Assembly (NCBI GenBank): GCA_028023455.1
Contig: JAQFVV010012395.1
Coordinates: 3,720,001-3,784,000, forward strand
Length of the DNA: 64,000 bases
Direction: 5' to 3'
Source of the DNA: Epiperipatus broadwayi
Taxonomy: Eukaryota; Onychophora; Udeonychophora; Euonychophora; Peripatidae
Position numbers and translations under genes: made by a program. The notes under the pieces are model-generated. The model saw only the letters and a program-made list of their open reading frames with translations. It was not told where the DNA came from and searched no databases. Below are positions 47,930 to 60,575 of the stretch, one piece after another (position 1 is the first letter of the stretch; every line of letters starts with the position of its first letter).

Positions 47930-48430
47930 ATCTTTTATTTTATTTTATTAAATGTCAATTGAAATGTATTCATTTCTAAATTATAACACATATCTATGTG
48001 AATATATATGCATTTTATGTAAACTCATTAAGATATCTATAAATCACAATGTAATAGATTGAATTTTGTTTTTATGTTAATCAATACATTAAAATATATT
48101 CATGTAATAGTAAAACTGCATCTGTGCACCTATATATATGTGTGTGTGTGTTGTATGTAAACCTATTGGAACATATGTGTAAATCATAATATAATAAATC
48201 GAATTTTGATTTTATGTTAATCAACACCTATACGTAAAATTTAATCATATTTTTTTTATTAAATGTCAATTCAAACATGTTCATTTTATATCAGGCCACA
48301 TGCCTATGTGCTGAATGGGTTTTAGGCAAACTTAGTAAAACATATGTGTAAACCACCATATAGTAACTTGAATGTTGTATATTAATTTTGTAAATCACAA
48401 TGTGATATTTTTTATTATATATTAATCAAA
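47930..48430. repeat. Degenerate tandem repeat, about three units of 140-170 bp
   Basis: GTAAAC..TT..AA(A/T)CAC or ATAATATAATA..TTGAATTTTG recurs near 48019, 48158 and 48327, and ATTAAATGTCAATTGAAA-like text near 47946 and 48257. Strongly diverged. Confidence 0.6.
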
Positions 48431-50207
48431 ATCTAAAGAGCTTAATTTCAATATCATTTTTTTATTTCTGTTGTTAATGACCTTGCATTTCATTATTAAA
48501 ATTATTCCAGTGAATCTACTTGTAAAGTTTTAGAATATTATGTATTGCATCATCATCTTGATCACTGTAACAGTAATAGAGCTTATTTTCTCTGAGCTAG
48601 ATTTGTGCATAATAGCTGATATCTAAATGGGAATGTATTTAATGTTTAAGGACACCCAGTTAAATCTTGAGTTGGCACTAAGAATATGTTTTTTAAAGTC
48701 CATGCACTACATTTTATTATAGTTTAAACTTATTAGAAATTAAGTCTATAATGGCCAGTACATTAATAGTACCATGTGGCCAGAGCATTGATGATGATCA
48801 GCAAGTTTTAATATACCAGCATTATTGTTCTTATGGTTGTATATTCTATGGATTATCACTTAAGTGGTGCATCCAAATGAATGGTTTTAATAATCTGCCA
48901 CAAGCTTGCAAGGGCTTAATAGTTAGCCTGGTCTACAGAATATCCATTTCCAATCCAGTCACCAGATTGACCATTGATTTATATTTTTTATTGTTCAAAT
49001 CCAGTCACAAGACTGACTGTTGATGTAGCTTGATGAGTAAACATTCATGATGGTGAATGGTTATTTCTCTTGAGTATTACTTATACTTATTGATAATGCT
49101 GGTTGATGTATAGTTAATCATAGTTGCTCTAAGGAGTTCTCTGGGCATCTTTCATGCTCTCTTTAATAGATAAAATTGCTTATATATTTTGTGATATTAA
49201 ATCTTATACTTTAATACCCTACTTAATTACTTTAAACATGTCTTAAATTTGTTTATAAATTTTATATTTATATTTTGCTTACTTGGGTTTGATGATGATT
49301 TGCCATTACCCCATGTATTTCCTTCATCTGATATCCTATCCCATTACTATATATATTTAGCAACCATACAAAATTTGTAAGCAGATTTTTTTTAATTAAA
49401 TCTGCTTATTCTTATGTTAAATTCATAGTTATAAACAGTCTGTGTTCTTGCTAATGCTTGTACTAACATATAATTAAATGAACCTTATTAAGACTCAAGA
49501 TCACTTGTTCGCTGTATACTCAGAAATGAAGGGTAGTTTGATCAAATCTAGACTATACTCATGAGATAGATAATCCTATATATGTGGGATTTTAATGTTT
49601 CATAGCACTTATACGTGTTGAATTAAGAGTAACCCCAATCTTAAATAAATAATCATAAAACATTTAAATATTCTCAGGTCAAAGCATATATGCATTAGTA
49701 AATTAATATGCTGTATCATGATCTAAAGTGAAGATGTGATGAAATTGTAAAGATATTTATAACCCCCAAAAAAAAGTCAAATGAAGTTACATTTTTAATA
49801 CAGTATTTGCTTCATCTTTTATTGTGACGTAGGTGAGAGGCTATTATAAAATGAAAATAATAATAAGATAGTACTGATTACTTCTTTACTTAGGCTTTCA
49901 ATGAATTCATAAACTAGATGGTAATTTTTGATACTTAAACGTTCATCAGGTGCATGGATATACTATCTTTAATATAAAAAAATTTGTATTAACAACAAAA
50001 TAATAAAGGAAATTTAAAAAAATAAAGTCTTTATTTTAATATAGTTGCTAAAGAATTGTAATACAGATTAAATGTGTTTTTTATTTTATTTATATAAGAA
50101 TAAATTGACGTGTGTGTGTATTGTCGTGTAACACCCTTAAATAATAATAATAGCTACTAGATTTTATGGTTCTGCCTATCTGTAGACACAAAATTTGGTT
50201 CCTAGTC

Positions 50208-50322
50208 AAGCGTTATTAGCAGAGAGGTCAGCGCAGCCGCTTGCAAGCAGTTGGTTGCAGACAGTTGTTGTGGGTTCGCCTCCTGACCGATGCTATGACA
50301 TATGGGAAAAGAAAAAAAAATT
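50208..50322 (+). mobile_element. tRNA-derived SINE
   Basis: The A-box-like TAGCAGAGAGG (50217-50227) and B-box-like GGTTCGCCTCC (50273-50283) are at tRNA spacing, followed by CGATGCTATGACATATGGG and an A run. The same consensus occurs inverted at 51146. It resembles tRNA-related SINEs described from cephalopods, by memory. Confidence 0.8.
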
Positions 50323-50329
50323 GGTTCCT

Positions 50330-51140
50330 ATATTATATAGTAAAACAATAAAAGAGTTAAAAACTTATTTATACTTTGGTTAATTAAGTTATGATTGATC
50401 AACCATGTTTTTACCAATTCTACATATATGGATTTCCCCTTTTTATTGTTGTTTATTGATAGCAAACATTATTTTATTTTTCTACGATAAAAATTAACAT
50501 TATTTTATTTAGTAGTTCCTTCTCCTTGATTCAATGTTTTGACTATCGTTTTCTACGAAGATGCTTGAATTTAGAACGTTTTTTTTTTTTATTTATCACC
50601 TTTTCTGAATGACAGCATGATTCAGATGATTAACCATAATATTTTCTTCTTTTTTTTACAGTTGCTTCTCAGGTTTCGAATGTTAGTCTCTTTCTTCTCC
50701 AGGTTGGGATGAGATTAAACATACGATTTCCTTCCCTTAGTCATGCATGTCTATGTTCATCGTATTCCACTGATGTAAGATGGAACATACAGATGGAAAA
50801 ATGGAAAATCCTTAGATAGTTGGTTTGCTTTCTAGTGCATCCATTAATTATGCAAGACGTAAATGGAGATTTATCTTTCCATTGATAATAGCAAATGCAA
50901 AAGATTTCTGATAATTTTCCTTCATTACACTCGATAGAGCAAAACAAAAAAATCTTGCTAATCATTCTTCTTTATATATATATAATTTTCACAAGTCACG
51001 TATTTTTTCTAACCTTTTATTATTGATGTAAACAATAACAATGGCATAAGTATTTATACTATAATATTTTAGACTGATTATATATATATGAAAAAATTTA
51101 ATCAATCATATTAAATGGAGCTCTTTTACCAAACAAAGTA
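50330..51140. other. Sequence between the two SINEs
   Basis: AT-rich. 50690-50960 is somewhat less so, with a 74-codon minus frame I do not recognise. Confidence 0.5.
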
Positions 51141-51145
51141 ATTAC

Positions 51146-51258
51146 TCCCCCCCCCCCCCAATATGTCATAGCATCGGCCGGGAGGCGAACCCACAACAGT
51201 CGGCAACCAACTACTTGCTTGCAAGGCAGCTGCGATGATCTCTCGGCTAACAACGCTT
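51146..51258 (-). mobile_element. tRNA-derived SINE, inverted copy with poly-G end
   Basis: Reverse complement of the 50208 copy: GGAGGCGAACC (B box) at 51181-51191 and TCTCGGCTA (A box) near 51241, starting in a run of 13 C (poly-G tail on its own strand). About 1 kb from its mate in opposite orientation. Confidence 0.85.
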
Positions 51259-53511
51259 TGTTTTAATCAATACATAGTAATACTAATGTTTTTTTTGTTT
51301 GCTTTTAGAATAAATGTATAAATTAAAAATAAAGTGTTTTCTCTTAGAATAAATCAACTGTTTGGATTGCCAAGTTTATTTGTTTTTACAATTTTATATA
51401 AAGTATTTATATATATAGTATTGTATAATTTTTTATTATTTTATTCATAATGTTATAGCCATATTAAAAAAATACAGCATCATATATATTGTACATATGC
51501 TGTAAATTCCTTGAGATTAATATTTTAATTCACAGTTAACTATATATGTGTGTATACACATACATAACTGTGCATGCGGTTGATAGACCATTGAACTTAT
51601 TATGCTTGTGATTTATTTCCAGTCGGGTAAATATTCAAGTTTTTTTATTAATAAAATAAAGTTTTAAATTAACAATACAAAAATATTTTTCTATGTTTAT
51701 ATTTTTAATTTTTGTAGGTTTGCAAATAGTTAAAAAATAATTTATCAATCTTTAAAAAAATTAATTATTCAATATTTACGAGAAATAAAAATGTTTTTAA
51801 TGTAATTAAAATTATCATAATTTAACAATGCGAAATTGATAAAAAAAAAAAAAAAATTCCAATAAATAATGTTAATATAAAAATGCCAATTTTTTTTATT
51901 TCCTATATTCTGGTTCTCTGGAGGCTATTACTTAGGATTTTTAATTGCTATCATTTTTTTATTCAGTTTAAAAAAAAATTATTTAATATTCATGAGAGTA
52001 AAAACCATCTATATAAAAGTATTTTAATGATATCTATTTCTAGACTGGTAAGTATTCCAGTTTTTTTTTATTAATTAAATAAAGTTTTCAATTAACATGT
52101 AATACAGAAATCTTTTTTCACTTCAAATTATCTTATAGTCTATATTTTGTAAATTAGGAAGCTGAAATAATTCGTAAAAGCCAATGAAGTTACTTCTTAA
52201 ATTTTTTTTGGTTTTAAACATCTTCATAATTATTTCAGATTGCATGCCCAGAAGTTGAAGTTGATTAATTTACAAAAATAAAATATTGATATACATATTT
52301 CAATGAATAATCATTATATTGTTTTTTATCTAAAACTTTTAATAGTTTTACATACCTAACATTTATTTCCTCTGATACCTTAAAAAATGATAGATTCAGA
52401 GTTTATATATATATATATATATTGTACCAGTCGAACATGTATATCCATTTAACATGACCTGGGGATTAGGGAAAGTACCTCAAATTCAGTCAAGCCTGAG
52501 ATAAATAGATCAGGGACCATCCTGAACTCAAGCCTATTCCCCAAATCAATAACCTAATGAACAACACACATGATAATACATTGGAATTTCTTTCTTTACA
52601 CCAGCCCACAGAGAAGAGACTCAACATTTTAATACTATGCTGGCCTGGCTAAAAATATATTTTAATTAACATACAACTGGGAACAATTACTTAATTATTC
52701 TAATCTTGAGGTTTGAACCCTATTTATAAACCTAGGAATGGAAGATAAACACATTTATACAGTTGAAGTGGAGGATGAAGCGATTCAAACGACTTATACA
52801 AGTAAAAAAAAATTTTGTAATAATACAACAAACATTAAGATACTATACAAGTTATACACATGGGTGTGTAATAATGAAAGGGTCTGCCATAGCAGCAGGT
52901 AGTTATGTAATGTTAATCACCCATGTAGTTATCATATGCTCTTTATAACTATTATATACATATAAAGATGATGAGTAACAATTGCTTCGGTGTGGTATTA
53001 ACATGCCAATCATTCTTATAAAGATTTACATTATATTGGTATTAATCCTTATAATGCATGACTTGTCTAAAAATGAGAAGATTTGACATCACTCTAAATC
53101 GGCTACTTTTTATCCCACGTATACATATAATACGTCATTCGATAGAAAATCAAAAGTTCTGTAAGATGGTGCCCTCTTCAGACTTATTTTACAAGTAAAA
53201 AATCAATAAAAATGACCATATATGTCAAACAAAACCAAAGCACCGCCTCCTCACCAACTTTTCTTGAATCTTATTGGCTGTCCCACTTCTGTCAGAAAGG
53301 GAAATGGCTGCCAAAAAGTAAAAAGTTACGTTCGTTTTGATTTTTATTACGAAAATTATAAACGAATGTTTACAACATTTTAAACAATATTTGAATTGAA
53401 TTACAAATTATTATTGATAAAATAATACTAAAAATCAAATTATTTTAGAAAAATAGTTAAGATATTACCAAGAATTATTTATTTATTGCTACATATTGAT
53501 CGTAACGTTAA

Positions 53512-53548
53512 AGTGGAAAAAAAAAGATTGCTGACGCAATCTTTTTTG
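53512..53548. repeat. Hairpin inside the solo LTR
   Basis: AAAAAAGATTGC-TGAC-GCAATCTTTTTT is a 12-bp inverted repeat with a 4-base loop in the presumed U3 region. Confidence 0.8.
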
Positions 53549-54719
53549 GTTGGTTGAATAGCGGTTACTTTTATTTCACCGCAATTGAATATTTTTTAAA
53601 TTATAAATCAAATTTTATTTTTGAAAAGACTTTCGTTTGTTTCATAATCTGACAATTCAGTAATATACTTTTTACAAACGAAACTAATGTATTTATATTA
53701 TTAAAAGTGATCTATTTTAACAATAGATTTTGTTAAAGTTGTGAGTTGGCCAATTACAAGTTTTGATTTTTAACTCATTTGGCCAATTAAATAATAATCA
53801 TTGAAAGGGTTAATGCTTTCAATATATATAGATAAAATAGGTGATAACCGAATTATACTCTTTAGGAGACATCCCTTTGTAAAAATAGATTGTGATACAT
53901 TATTGATAATACATTTGATAATACAAAATATTTACATATATTACTTTATTTCTGACATTTCTGGGAGAACACTTTATTTTACTAGGTCCAGACATTTAAA
54001 CTATATGACAAAAGATCATAAAGGTGGGATCTCATATAAAAGTTGAAGATAGTTTTAAATAAAATTAATATTTACTAAGGCAGACAGATTTGATATATTG
54101 TACCAATATTGAAATTGGCACATACTAATTTATCTAAAAAAATAAGTTATAAAAATCTAAAGTGTCTTTATTAAACAAAATGCAGTTGTTTTCGAAAAAA
54201 GTAAGAGTCAGATAGCGTTCTATCATTAGTTATTGAAATAAAAGTTAAAATTGATTAATTAAAAGTGGGGAGGGGAATCTTAGTTAGAAAAGTTAAACTA
54301 AAGGTTTTATAAAAAGGAAGGAAAGAGTTTATTATTATTAGTTGAAATATAATTTAAAAAGTTTAAAAAAATATAAATCTCTTTATTTAAATTAAAGAAG
54401 AAAAAAAGTAATCTTAAAACTAGTTCTGATTTTAGAATAAAATTATATATGTGCATGTGAATGTAATAAGTATATGTGTATTAAATGTTAAAAAAATAAA
54501 TGTTGAAATGAACTAAATGAAAATCATGTTGAAAAACATGAAAATAAATATTAAAATGAAATATATTTAAAAACACAGCGGTGGCTACTAATTAAAATTA
54601 TAAAAACAACACGTTTGTGATGGTTGCTAATTAAAATACCCAACAACAAGATTAAAAAGGATTAGCTACTACAGGAATTTCGATAACATATATTGCCGGT
54701 GGACATTATAATAAAAACA

Positions 54720-54775
54720 ATTCACATATATAAATAGCCAGATTTTTATCGGACATTCAGTTTTTCAGTCTAGTT
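54720..54775 (+). promoter_or_regulatory. Predicted LTR core promoter
   Basis: TATATAAATAGCC and, downstream, CATTCAGTTTTTCAGTCTAG, which has the spacing of TATA to initiator. It would place the start of R near 54754. Confidence 0.5.
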
Positions 54776-55997
54776 TTTAGTCTGGTCTAGTCTAGAGATA
54801 ACAGTGCAGTTTATATTATGTATCCAGAAACAGAAATGCAATGCTGAGCAGCTTTTGGGAACATACGCTTTTACTTTAGCCCTAGTCCAGTGAAACAGCG
54901 AAACCTGCCCGTGAAATAATGTCTACTTAACAGCTCAGAAATCCTTCATCAATATTCAACTGTCTCCAAAAATAATACCAGCATATTAGCCTCAAATCTC
55001 CTCAAGAAACTTCCAATCTAATCGGTTAGATATACTTCATTAGAAGCAGCTAACAACAAGCAATATCCACGTTCCAAAAATCCTAGGTAAAACATTTTCT
55101 TATTCTCATTTATATATAGTAGCCACCGCATTATTTGCAAAGCATCCAGAGACAAGTAATTTGAACTCTATAAGCATGCATAAAATGAACTATTGATGTG
55201 CATGTTTGTGAATGCTTTATGATTTTATAAACATCAAATATTATTTATGCTTTCTCATAAGATATATTATATTGTGTTAATTTAAAATGTGCGTGACAAA
55301 AATACCAATATTATATTAGTTAAAAATTATAAAGATATTTAAATTTAGTATAATTAATGTTAGTTAAAATAAATTGTCTTTAAACTAAAACTTTATTTGT
55401 CAGTCAATTCTTTTTATTAATTCTTTTACCAATCTTTTATCCATTCTTTCACCACTAATTAAACTATATTTTATTATTGATTAAAATTAGACTGGGCTAG
55501 TTTTAGGGATTGTTTCGAGCACTGGATTATGAGCCTACTGTCCGAATACATTAGTCATTGACTAGATGGTGCCCAGGGTTTACTCCGAAACAAATAAAGT
55601 GTTTGGATAGTAGGGTTTGAATCTAGCAGCCGAGGTGGGCCACGATCAGATCGTGGGTATTGTTGATAGTTAAAGCTATCAATAATATTTCCCATTTTGC
55701 TCGAACATGCCGGTTAGTTCACGTAACATTTATAATTAAATAAGATTATAAATGTATTATGAAGAAGTTTGAAACCAGCCAAAACATTTACAGTGTAAGT
55801 AAGTTTTTCTGCAGACCCATCCGGTACAATATATATATATATGTTTTAGCAAAGTGCAGATTTTAATTATTATATCATCAAAATATGTCACAGAAGCAAT
55901 AAATATATATATATAAGGAGTGGTGGTACTGACATGATGGCATTTATGTTTGAAGTCATACTTCCTTGATAAATGAATGATAGCTAAGAACCTCTAT

Positions 55998-56285
55998 TTA
56001 TTCAAAGCGGTTCTTAGAGAGGACAAATATGGCAATGTGAAAGGCCAGACATACCGGGAGTAACCCAATGCAGAGTATGTCATTTATTATGAGAATGATC
56101 CAGGGTAGCTTGATTACCAGACATGGAATGAAATATAAGAAAATCCATGGGCTTGGAGGTCCAGAGACTCCATATGAGAAGCACATACATTAAAGCTAAA
56201 TAGCTGATGTCAGCAACACCCATAAAGAAAACATCCCTAATGGCATTGCTATAATCTAATGCTTAAAATTAAGTGACCTTTATTT
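55998..56285 (-). pseudogene. Membrane-protein-like fragment, unrecognised
   Basis: Two overlapping minus frames are rich in hydrophobic helices. One reads AIRDVFFMGVADISYLALMY then VLLIWSLWTS. The other (56186-55998) has IFLYFIPCLVIKLPWIILII, then NDILCIGLLPVCLAFHIAIF and VLSKNRFE before a stop. Together they look like three transmembrane segments joined by a frameshift. It sits in the anoctamin intron in the same orientation, but the residues do not match the anoctamin pattern I know. Origin uncertain. Confidence 0.3.
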
Positions 56286-58223
56286 TAATGATATAATGCA
56301 TACTGTGGATGTGTGATGCTGGGACAACATATATATATAAGTGACTTATTATTAAATAAAATAAAATAAAATCCTGACTTTACCCCTCTCCCATTTATAA
56401 TGCTGATCTAATAAATCTCACATTCATTGATATTTGCAAGAATATGTTTTTGTAAACAATATTACTGGAATAATAATAGATTAATCTAATGGTCACCTTA
56501 TAAGATTGATCAAATAACATAATAAAACGTTCATAGCATTACTTAAATTGATAGATTTATTTTTAATAAATAGGCAGAATTATTCCATTCTACAGTATTG
56601 ATAATAACTTTGTGAAAGAAAATATCAATTAAGATAAACACAACCTGGTGGGCATATGTATGTGCAATAAATCATTCACAGAGGGGTTAATAATAACCTC
56701 AATATAGAGAGGTTTCGTTTTTAAAAGTGGGTGTTTTGCCGAGGGATTTCACGAGGTTGAGTTTGATTGGAATATTAATTTAAATGGCTAAATACATAAT
56801 ATCTAATAATCATAATAAATTGCACACACCAAAGTCAAAAAAATATAAGAGCATAAGCAGAACATGTTAGGAAGAATAGTTATCGAGAAAACATAAATTT
56901 TAAAACATAAACTCAGAGAATACAGCTAAGTCAAAGGCATTGAGAAGTCTAAACTGCAAAGTTCAAGAATTTATTAAAAGGTTAACTTTTTTGGTGGTGG
57001 CATTGATAAGTTACCTTGCAAGGAGGTGAAGATCCAATCAGTTGGTGGAGTCCAACTTGTACTCAGTAACTGTTTGAGTCCACGGTTTCATTCATTCTTT
57101 GGTGGTAAGAAGCTTGCACTTAGGTTTTAACAGTTCATGTTTCTGATTTATCTGTTCATTCTAGGGTGGCAACTGAATGGAATGACAGCATAAAATGATA
57201 TCAAAAGGGTCAGGAAAGGTGTTTTTATTCCCTGTACTTGGGCAGCATTCTTAAAGTTCAAAATGACATGAGATATGTTAGCAACATGCTTATAATCAAA
57301 GTAAAGATTTTTTTATATCAATTTTTGGCCCTATTTATATTCCAGGGAGTTATTCCTGGAATGCTCTTAAGAGTTTTTCTTGCCATGAAAAACAATGTGA
57401 GTTTAATTGAGATAACAAAACTCATGCCTTTGTCCTTTTGTTTCAAACGATGCAAATAGTCGATCAAGCCTAGAAAGTATATTCAAATCTATTTCCAGAT
57501 TTTGAAGTAGGTTTGAAAAAATATTCAGAACAAAACAATTTCCATTAATATGATCATTTTTAGACTTAAGTAAAATTTTAATTAACAAAAGCAATTTTAT
57601 ACAATTTAAACAATAACTTGCTTCCATCTTATTTAATTATTTTCGAGAATCTTACTCGACATATTGCATCATCCTTTTTGCCTTTTACATAAAATAATAT
57701 TAATAAATATAAAATAAAATATTTACAATAATATTAAAATATTCTGTACATCCATTCCCGTTACATATATATCTGAGCATGTACATGCGTGATTTCTATT
57801 TTAAAATATTAAACAATAATTAAGTTTATAATTTAGATATTTAGAAGTACTTCTGAGATGTATAAATATACGATATACACATATAAACTAGAAAATGAAA
57901 CAGGATGTAAGATTTGAACCCTGGTGTGTGGCTAGCTAATAATTAGATCATGAAACTCAATCTTGACTAAGATTGACGTCTTCAATATATATAGGTATTT
58001 GAATTTAGATAAAAAATTTCTTCTTACACCAAAAAGCATTAGTTACTTACTATGCCAATAATAAAAGATGATATAATGAAAATTTTAATATTTTTGAAAT
58101 ACAAGCATAATTCATATATTTAGAGTTTAGGGGATTTGAAAACAGACTTTCAAGCTCCCTTCAGCTATTTATTTTGTACAACGGATACACATTGCCACAC
58201 ACATGTGAAAAAAATAATGATCT

Positions 58224-58264
58224 CAAATATATGTATTTCATGCTGAACTAGCACTCATCAGTTA
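58224..58264 (-). ncRNA. Hammerhead ribozyme motif in the anoctamin intron, sense strand
   Basis: Minus strand: CUGAUGA (58261-58255), G, UGCU-AGUUC-AGCA, U, GAAA (58239-58236), UACAUAUA forming a 3-bp stem III with A17 at 58228. The first stem II pair is G.U and the core is exact. Stem I is weak (AA/UU, then mismatches). It begins about 50 bases after the 5' splice site at 58310, on the transcribed strand. Same family as the palindrome arms. Confidence 0.55.
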
Positions 58265-58310
58265 TTAATTCTCTATAAAAGAAAAAAAATATGTAAAATT
58301 AAATTCTTAC

Positions 58311-58442
58311 TTCCACTACAACTAACGTCAAGATCAAATGAGTAGATGGAACATCTGGAAAATAAGTATTCAGTTGAGGAGAAATGAAAACTAAACTACA
58401 ATTGGTAATCACAGCTATGGCTCCCATTAACTCAAAAACATT
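58311..58442 (-). CDS. ANO10: Anoctamin (TMEM16) exon: penultimate transmembrane region
   Basis: 132 bp, 44 codons, phase 0. Minus strand: TTTTTTTGTAG acceptor before 58442 and GTAAG donor at 58310. It encodes NVFELMGAIAVITNCSLVFI then SPQLNTYFPDVPS and THLILTLVVVE. The order hydrophobic helix with TNC, SPQ, acidic-proline loop and next helix start matches the segment of anoctamins just before the last helix, and it runs in frame into the 40998-41114 exon. NCSL..SPQ is in my memory closest to ANO10. Earlier exons must lie beyond 64000. As part of the dimeric ten-helix membrane domain, this region lines neither catalytic Ca site by itself. Confidence 0.85.
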
Positions 58443-58444
58443 CT

Positions 58445-59815
58445 ACAAAAAAAGTTTATATATATACAAAGTATTATATAGTATTGGTGTACATATAGTG
58501 TTACATTTATTTTGGTTTATACAAAACATACATCTTAAATCCATATCAGATTACTATATGATAGTGTTTCCCTCTATCTTTACTAACTGATAATTATGTG
58601 AGCATAGATTTAGTCAACATGCTTGATTTGAAAAAAATAAATAAATAATTCATTAGATGTATAAAATTTCAATCACTATTAGTGAAATATGCAACTATGT
58701 TTAGGTTTATGGTCAATGAATAAATACTTATGTGATTGCACTCTTCAGCTATGAAGTTAAATATCTAATTATATGAATAAGAAATGTATTAATGCTTTTA
58801 AATTCTAATGCTGGCAAAAAGTTACAAGAGTATTATAAACAGCAAGGAAAATAAATAAAGTAACTCAGATAATATTATATTTAAATTATTATTTGAAGCA
58901 CAAATGTCCATATTAAAATTGTCTTATTTTGGACATATCATGTAGTCTAATTCATTAAAAAGTGTATAATATAATGATCATAAAAGTTTTAATAAAAGAA
59001 AGACATACTACAATAAAATGGATGAATTCCATTATTGTAATAATAAATAATTCAGCAGGAAACCAAGCAAATGATAGGTCATTTTGGAAAAATATTATGC
59101 ATAACAGTGCCAGACATTGATGTTGGATGGCTAACTAAATGACTGCAGACCAACTATCTGAAAAACCTTAAACATGCTTAAAAAATCCTCAACTATCTGA
59201 AAAAATACCTACCTAGATAAAATTCCAAGTCATTGACTTGGCAAGATTACATTATATTATATATTTTATTTGATTATTATATAAAATTTTATCTTTATTT
59301 AATTCAATTAAAACACAATCTTAAAGATTATCCCAGCCATTGAAGTTCTCTTAGTTTTCACATTTAATGTTATTTTTAAAAATAAAAAAATGGCTGTAAT
59401 TTAATATGGTAAAGAACAGAAAATTGATGATAACAAAGGCAGCTTTGAGAATCTTAAAAAGAGATGATAGATTATTCTAGAGAAATCCCATATATATTGA
59501 TTGGAAATATTCATATGTTCCATTAAATCACATCATAGAATAACTAAGAGAAAATTTATCGGATAATTAGATGTAATCATAGGAATAGCATCTGCATGAA
59601 GAGTCTCATGCTGCAATGATTAGGATATTAGCATTTACACTAATTTTTAGAAATTTCTTCAGTTAGTTTAAGATCTTCTCAAGACATTTTAGAACTTTTT
59701 TTAATAATTACCGACAACAAATCAGCTAAGTATTGGTCTGATAATAATTATCTAGCTAATATTAGGTGAAAAACAAAAAATCTCAGGCAACTTGGGTCAA
59801 TCAGATAAATATTTT
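58445..59815 (-). other. Upstream anoctamin intron, unremarkable part
   Basis: AT-rich. No exon, RNA or repeat that I can support. Confidence 0.5.
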
Positions 59816-59820
59816 GATAA

Positions 59821-60236
59821 ATAATATTTGTATAAATCGCATGTTGTTATTAAATTAGTAATAAATTTACATACATTGCTGATAACTTATATTACCATCT
59901 AGAAAATTGTGGTGTAGTAAATCTAAGATTTTGCGCTGTAATATCGTAAATTAAAAACTCAGTGAGTAATAAATTAATATATTTATATATTCATGCTTTC
60001 AGGCCAAGATGCTTAAAACTGGCTTATATATATAAAAAGTTAATTACGAGAAGGGTAGTATCATCCTTTTCTTGTCAAAATCTCGGTCATGTGTCTATGC
60101 CTGATCGTTCTTCAAGACCGCTGTTTAACACCTGATTGGCTGTCTGAGAAACAACATTAAGTGCATGTGAAAGACTGGCAACTTTCAATTTATTACTAAT
60201 TTAATAACAACATGCGATTTATACAAATATTATTTA
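59821..60236. mobile_element. MITE-like unit with about 48-bp TIRs
   Basis: AATAATATTTGTATAAATCG..AATAAATT at 59821-59870 is the inverse of 60187-60236. The unit between is duplicated directly downstream. TSD and family are not identified. Confidence 0.6.
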
Positions 60237-60575
60237 CATACATTGCTGATAACTTATATTAACATTTAGAAAATTGCGGTGTAGTAAATCTAAGATTTCA
60301 TGCTGTAATATCGTAAATTAAAAACTCAGTGAGTAATAAATTAATATATTTATATATTCATGCTTTCAGGCCAAGATGCTTAAGACTGGCTTATATATAT
60401 ATAAAAAGTTAAGTTAAGAGAAGGGTGGTATCATCCTTTTCTTGTCAAAATCTCTGTCATGTGTCTATGCCTGATCGCTCTTGAAGACCGCTGTTTAACA
60501 CCTGATTGGCTGTCTGAGAAACAACATTAAGTGCATGTGAAAGACTGGAAACTTTCAATTTATTACTATTTTGAT
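59873..60575 (+). repeat. Direct repeat, two units of about 340 bp (period about 365)
   Basis: ACATACATTGCTGATAACTT through AGTGCATGTGAAAGACTGG occurs at 59873-60180 and again at 60237-60548 with few differences. The second copy lacks an intact right TIR. Confidence 0.92.

Larger units (their letters stand above)
52423..55828 (+). mobile_element. Solo LTR (3.4 kb), flanked by (AT)n
   Basis: TGTACCAG at 52423 and CCGGTACA at 55828 are the only LTR-type termini. No internal direct repeat, primer site or gag/pol is seen, so it is best read as a solo LTR. (AT)n tracts abut both ends (52404-52422 and 55829-55842). TATATAAATAG (about 54727) followed 25-30 bp later by ATTCAGTTTTTCAGTC fits a TATA box and initiator, and AATAAA signals lie downstream. 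Confidence 0.75.
41115..58310 (-). other. 17.2-kb anoctamin intron
   Basis: Bounded by GTAAG at 58310 (minus strand, 5') and a T-rich tract plus AG at 41115-41116 (3'). It hosts a foldback-family copy, a pogo MITE, an inverted SINE pair, degenerate tandem repeats, a 3.4-kb solo LTR and a sense-strand hammerhead motif close to its 5' end. Stretches 42720-45460, 46390-47900, 48430-50200, 51260-52400 and 56290-58180 show nothing further that I can support. Confidence 0.8.

Noticed and set aside
49925-49970. CTGATGAACG..TATCAAAAA on the minus strand as a hammerhead
   Set aside because: The GAAA box is absent (CAAA instead) and stem II is poor.
57238-57627. Overlapping plus (57238-57459) and minus (57403-57627) frames of about 73 codons
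   Set aside because: No recognisable domain, no splice context, AT-driven composition.
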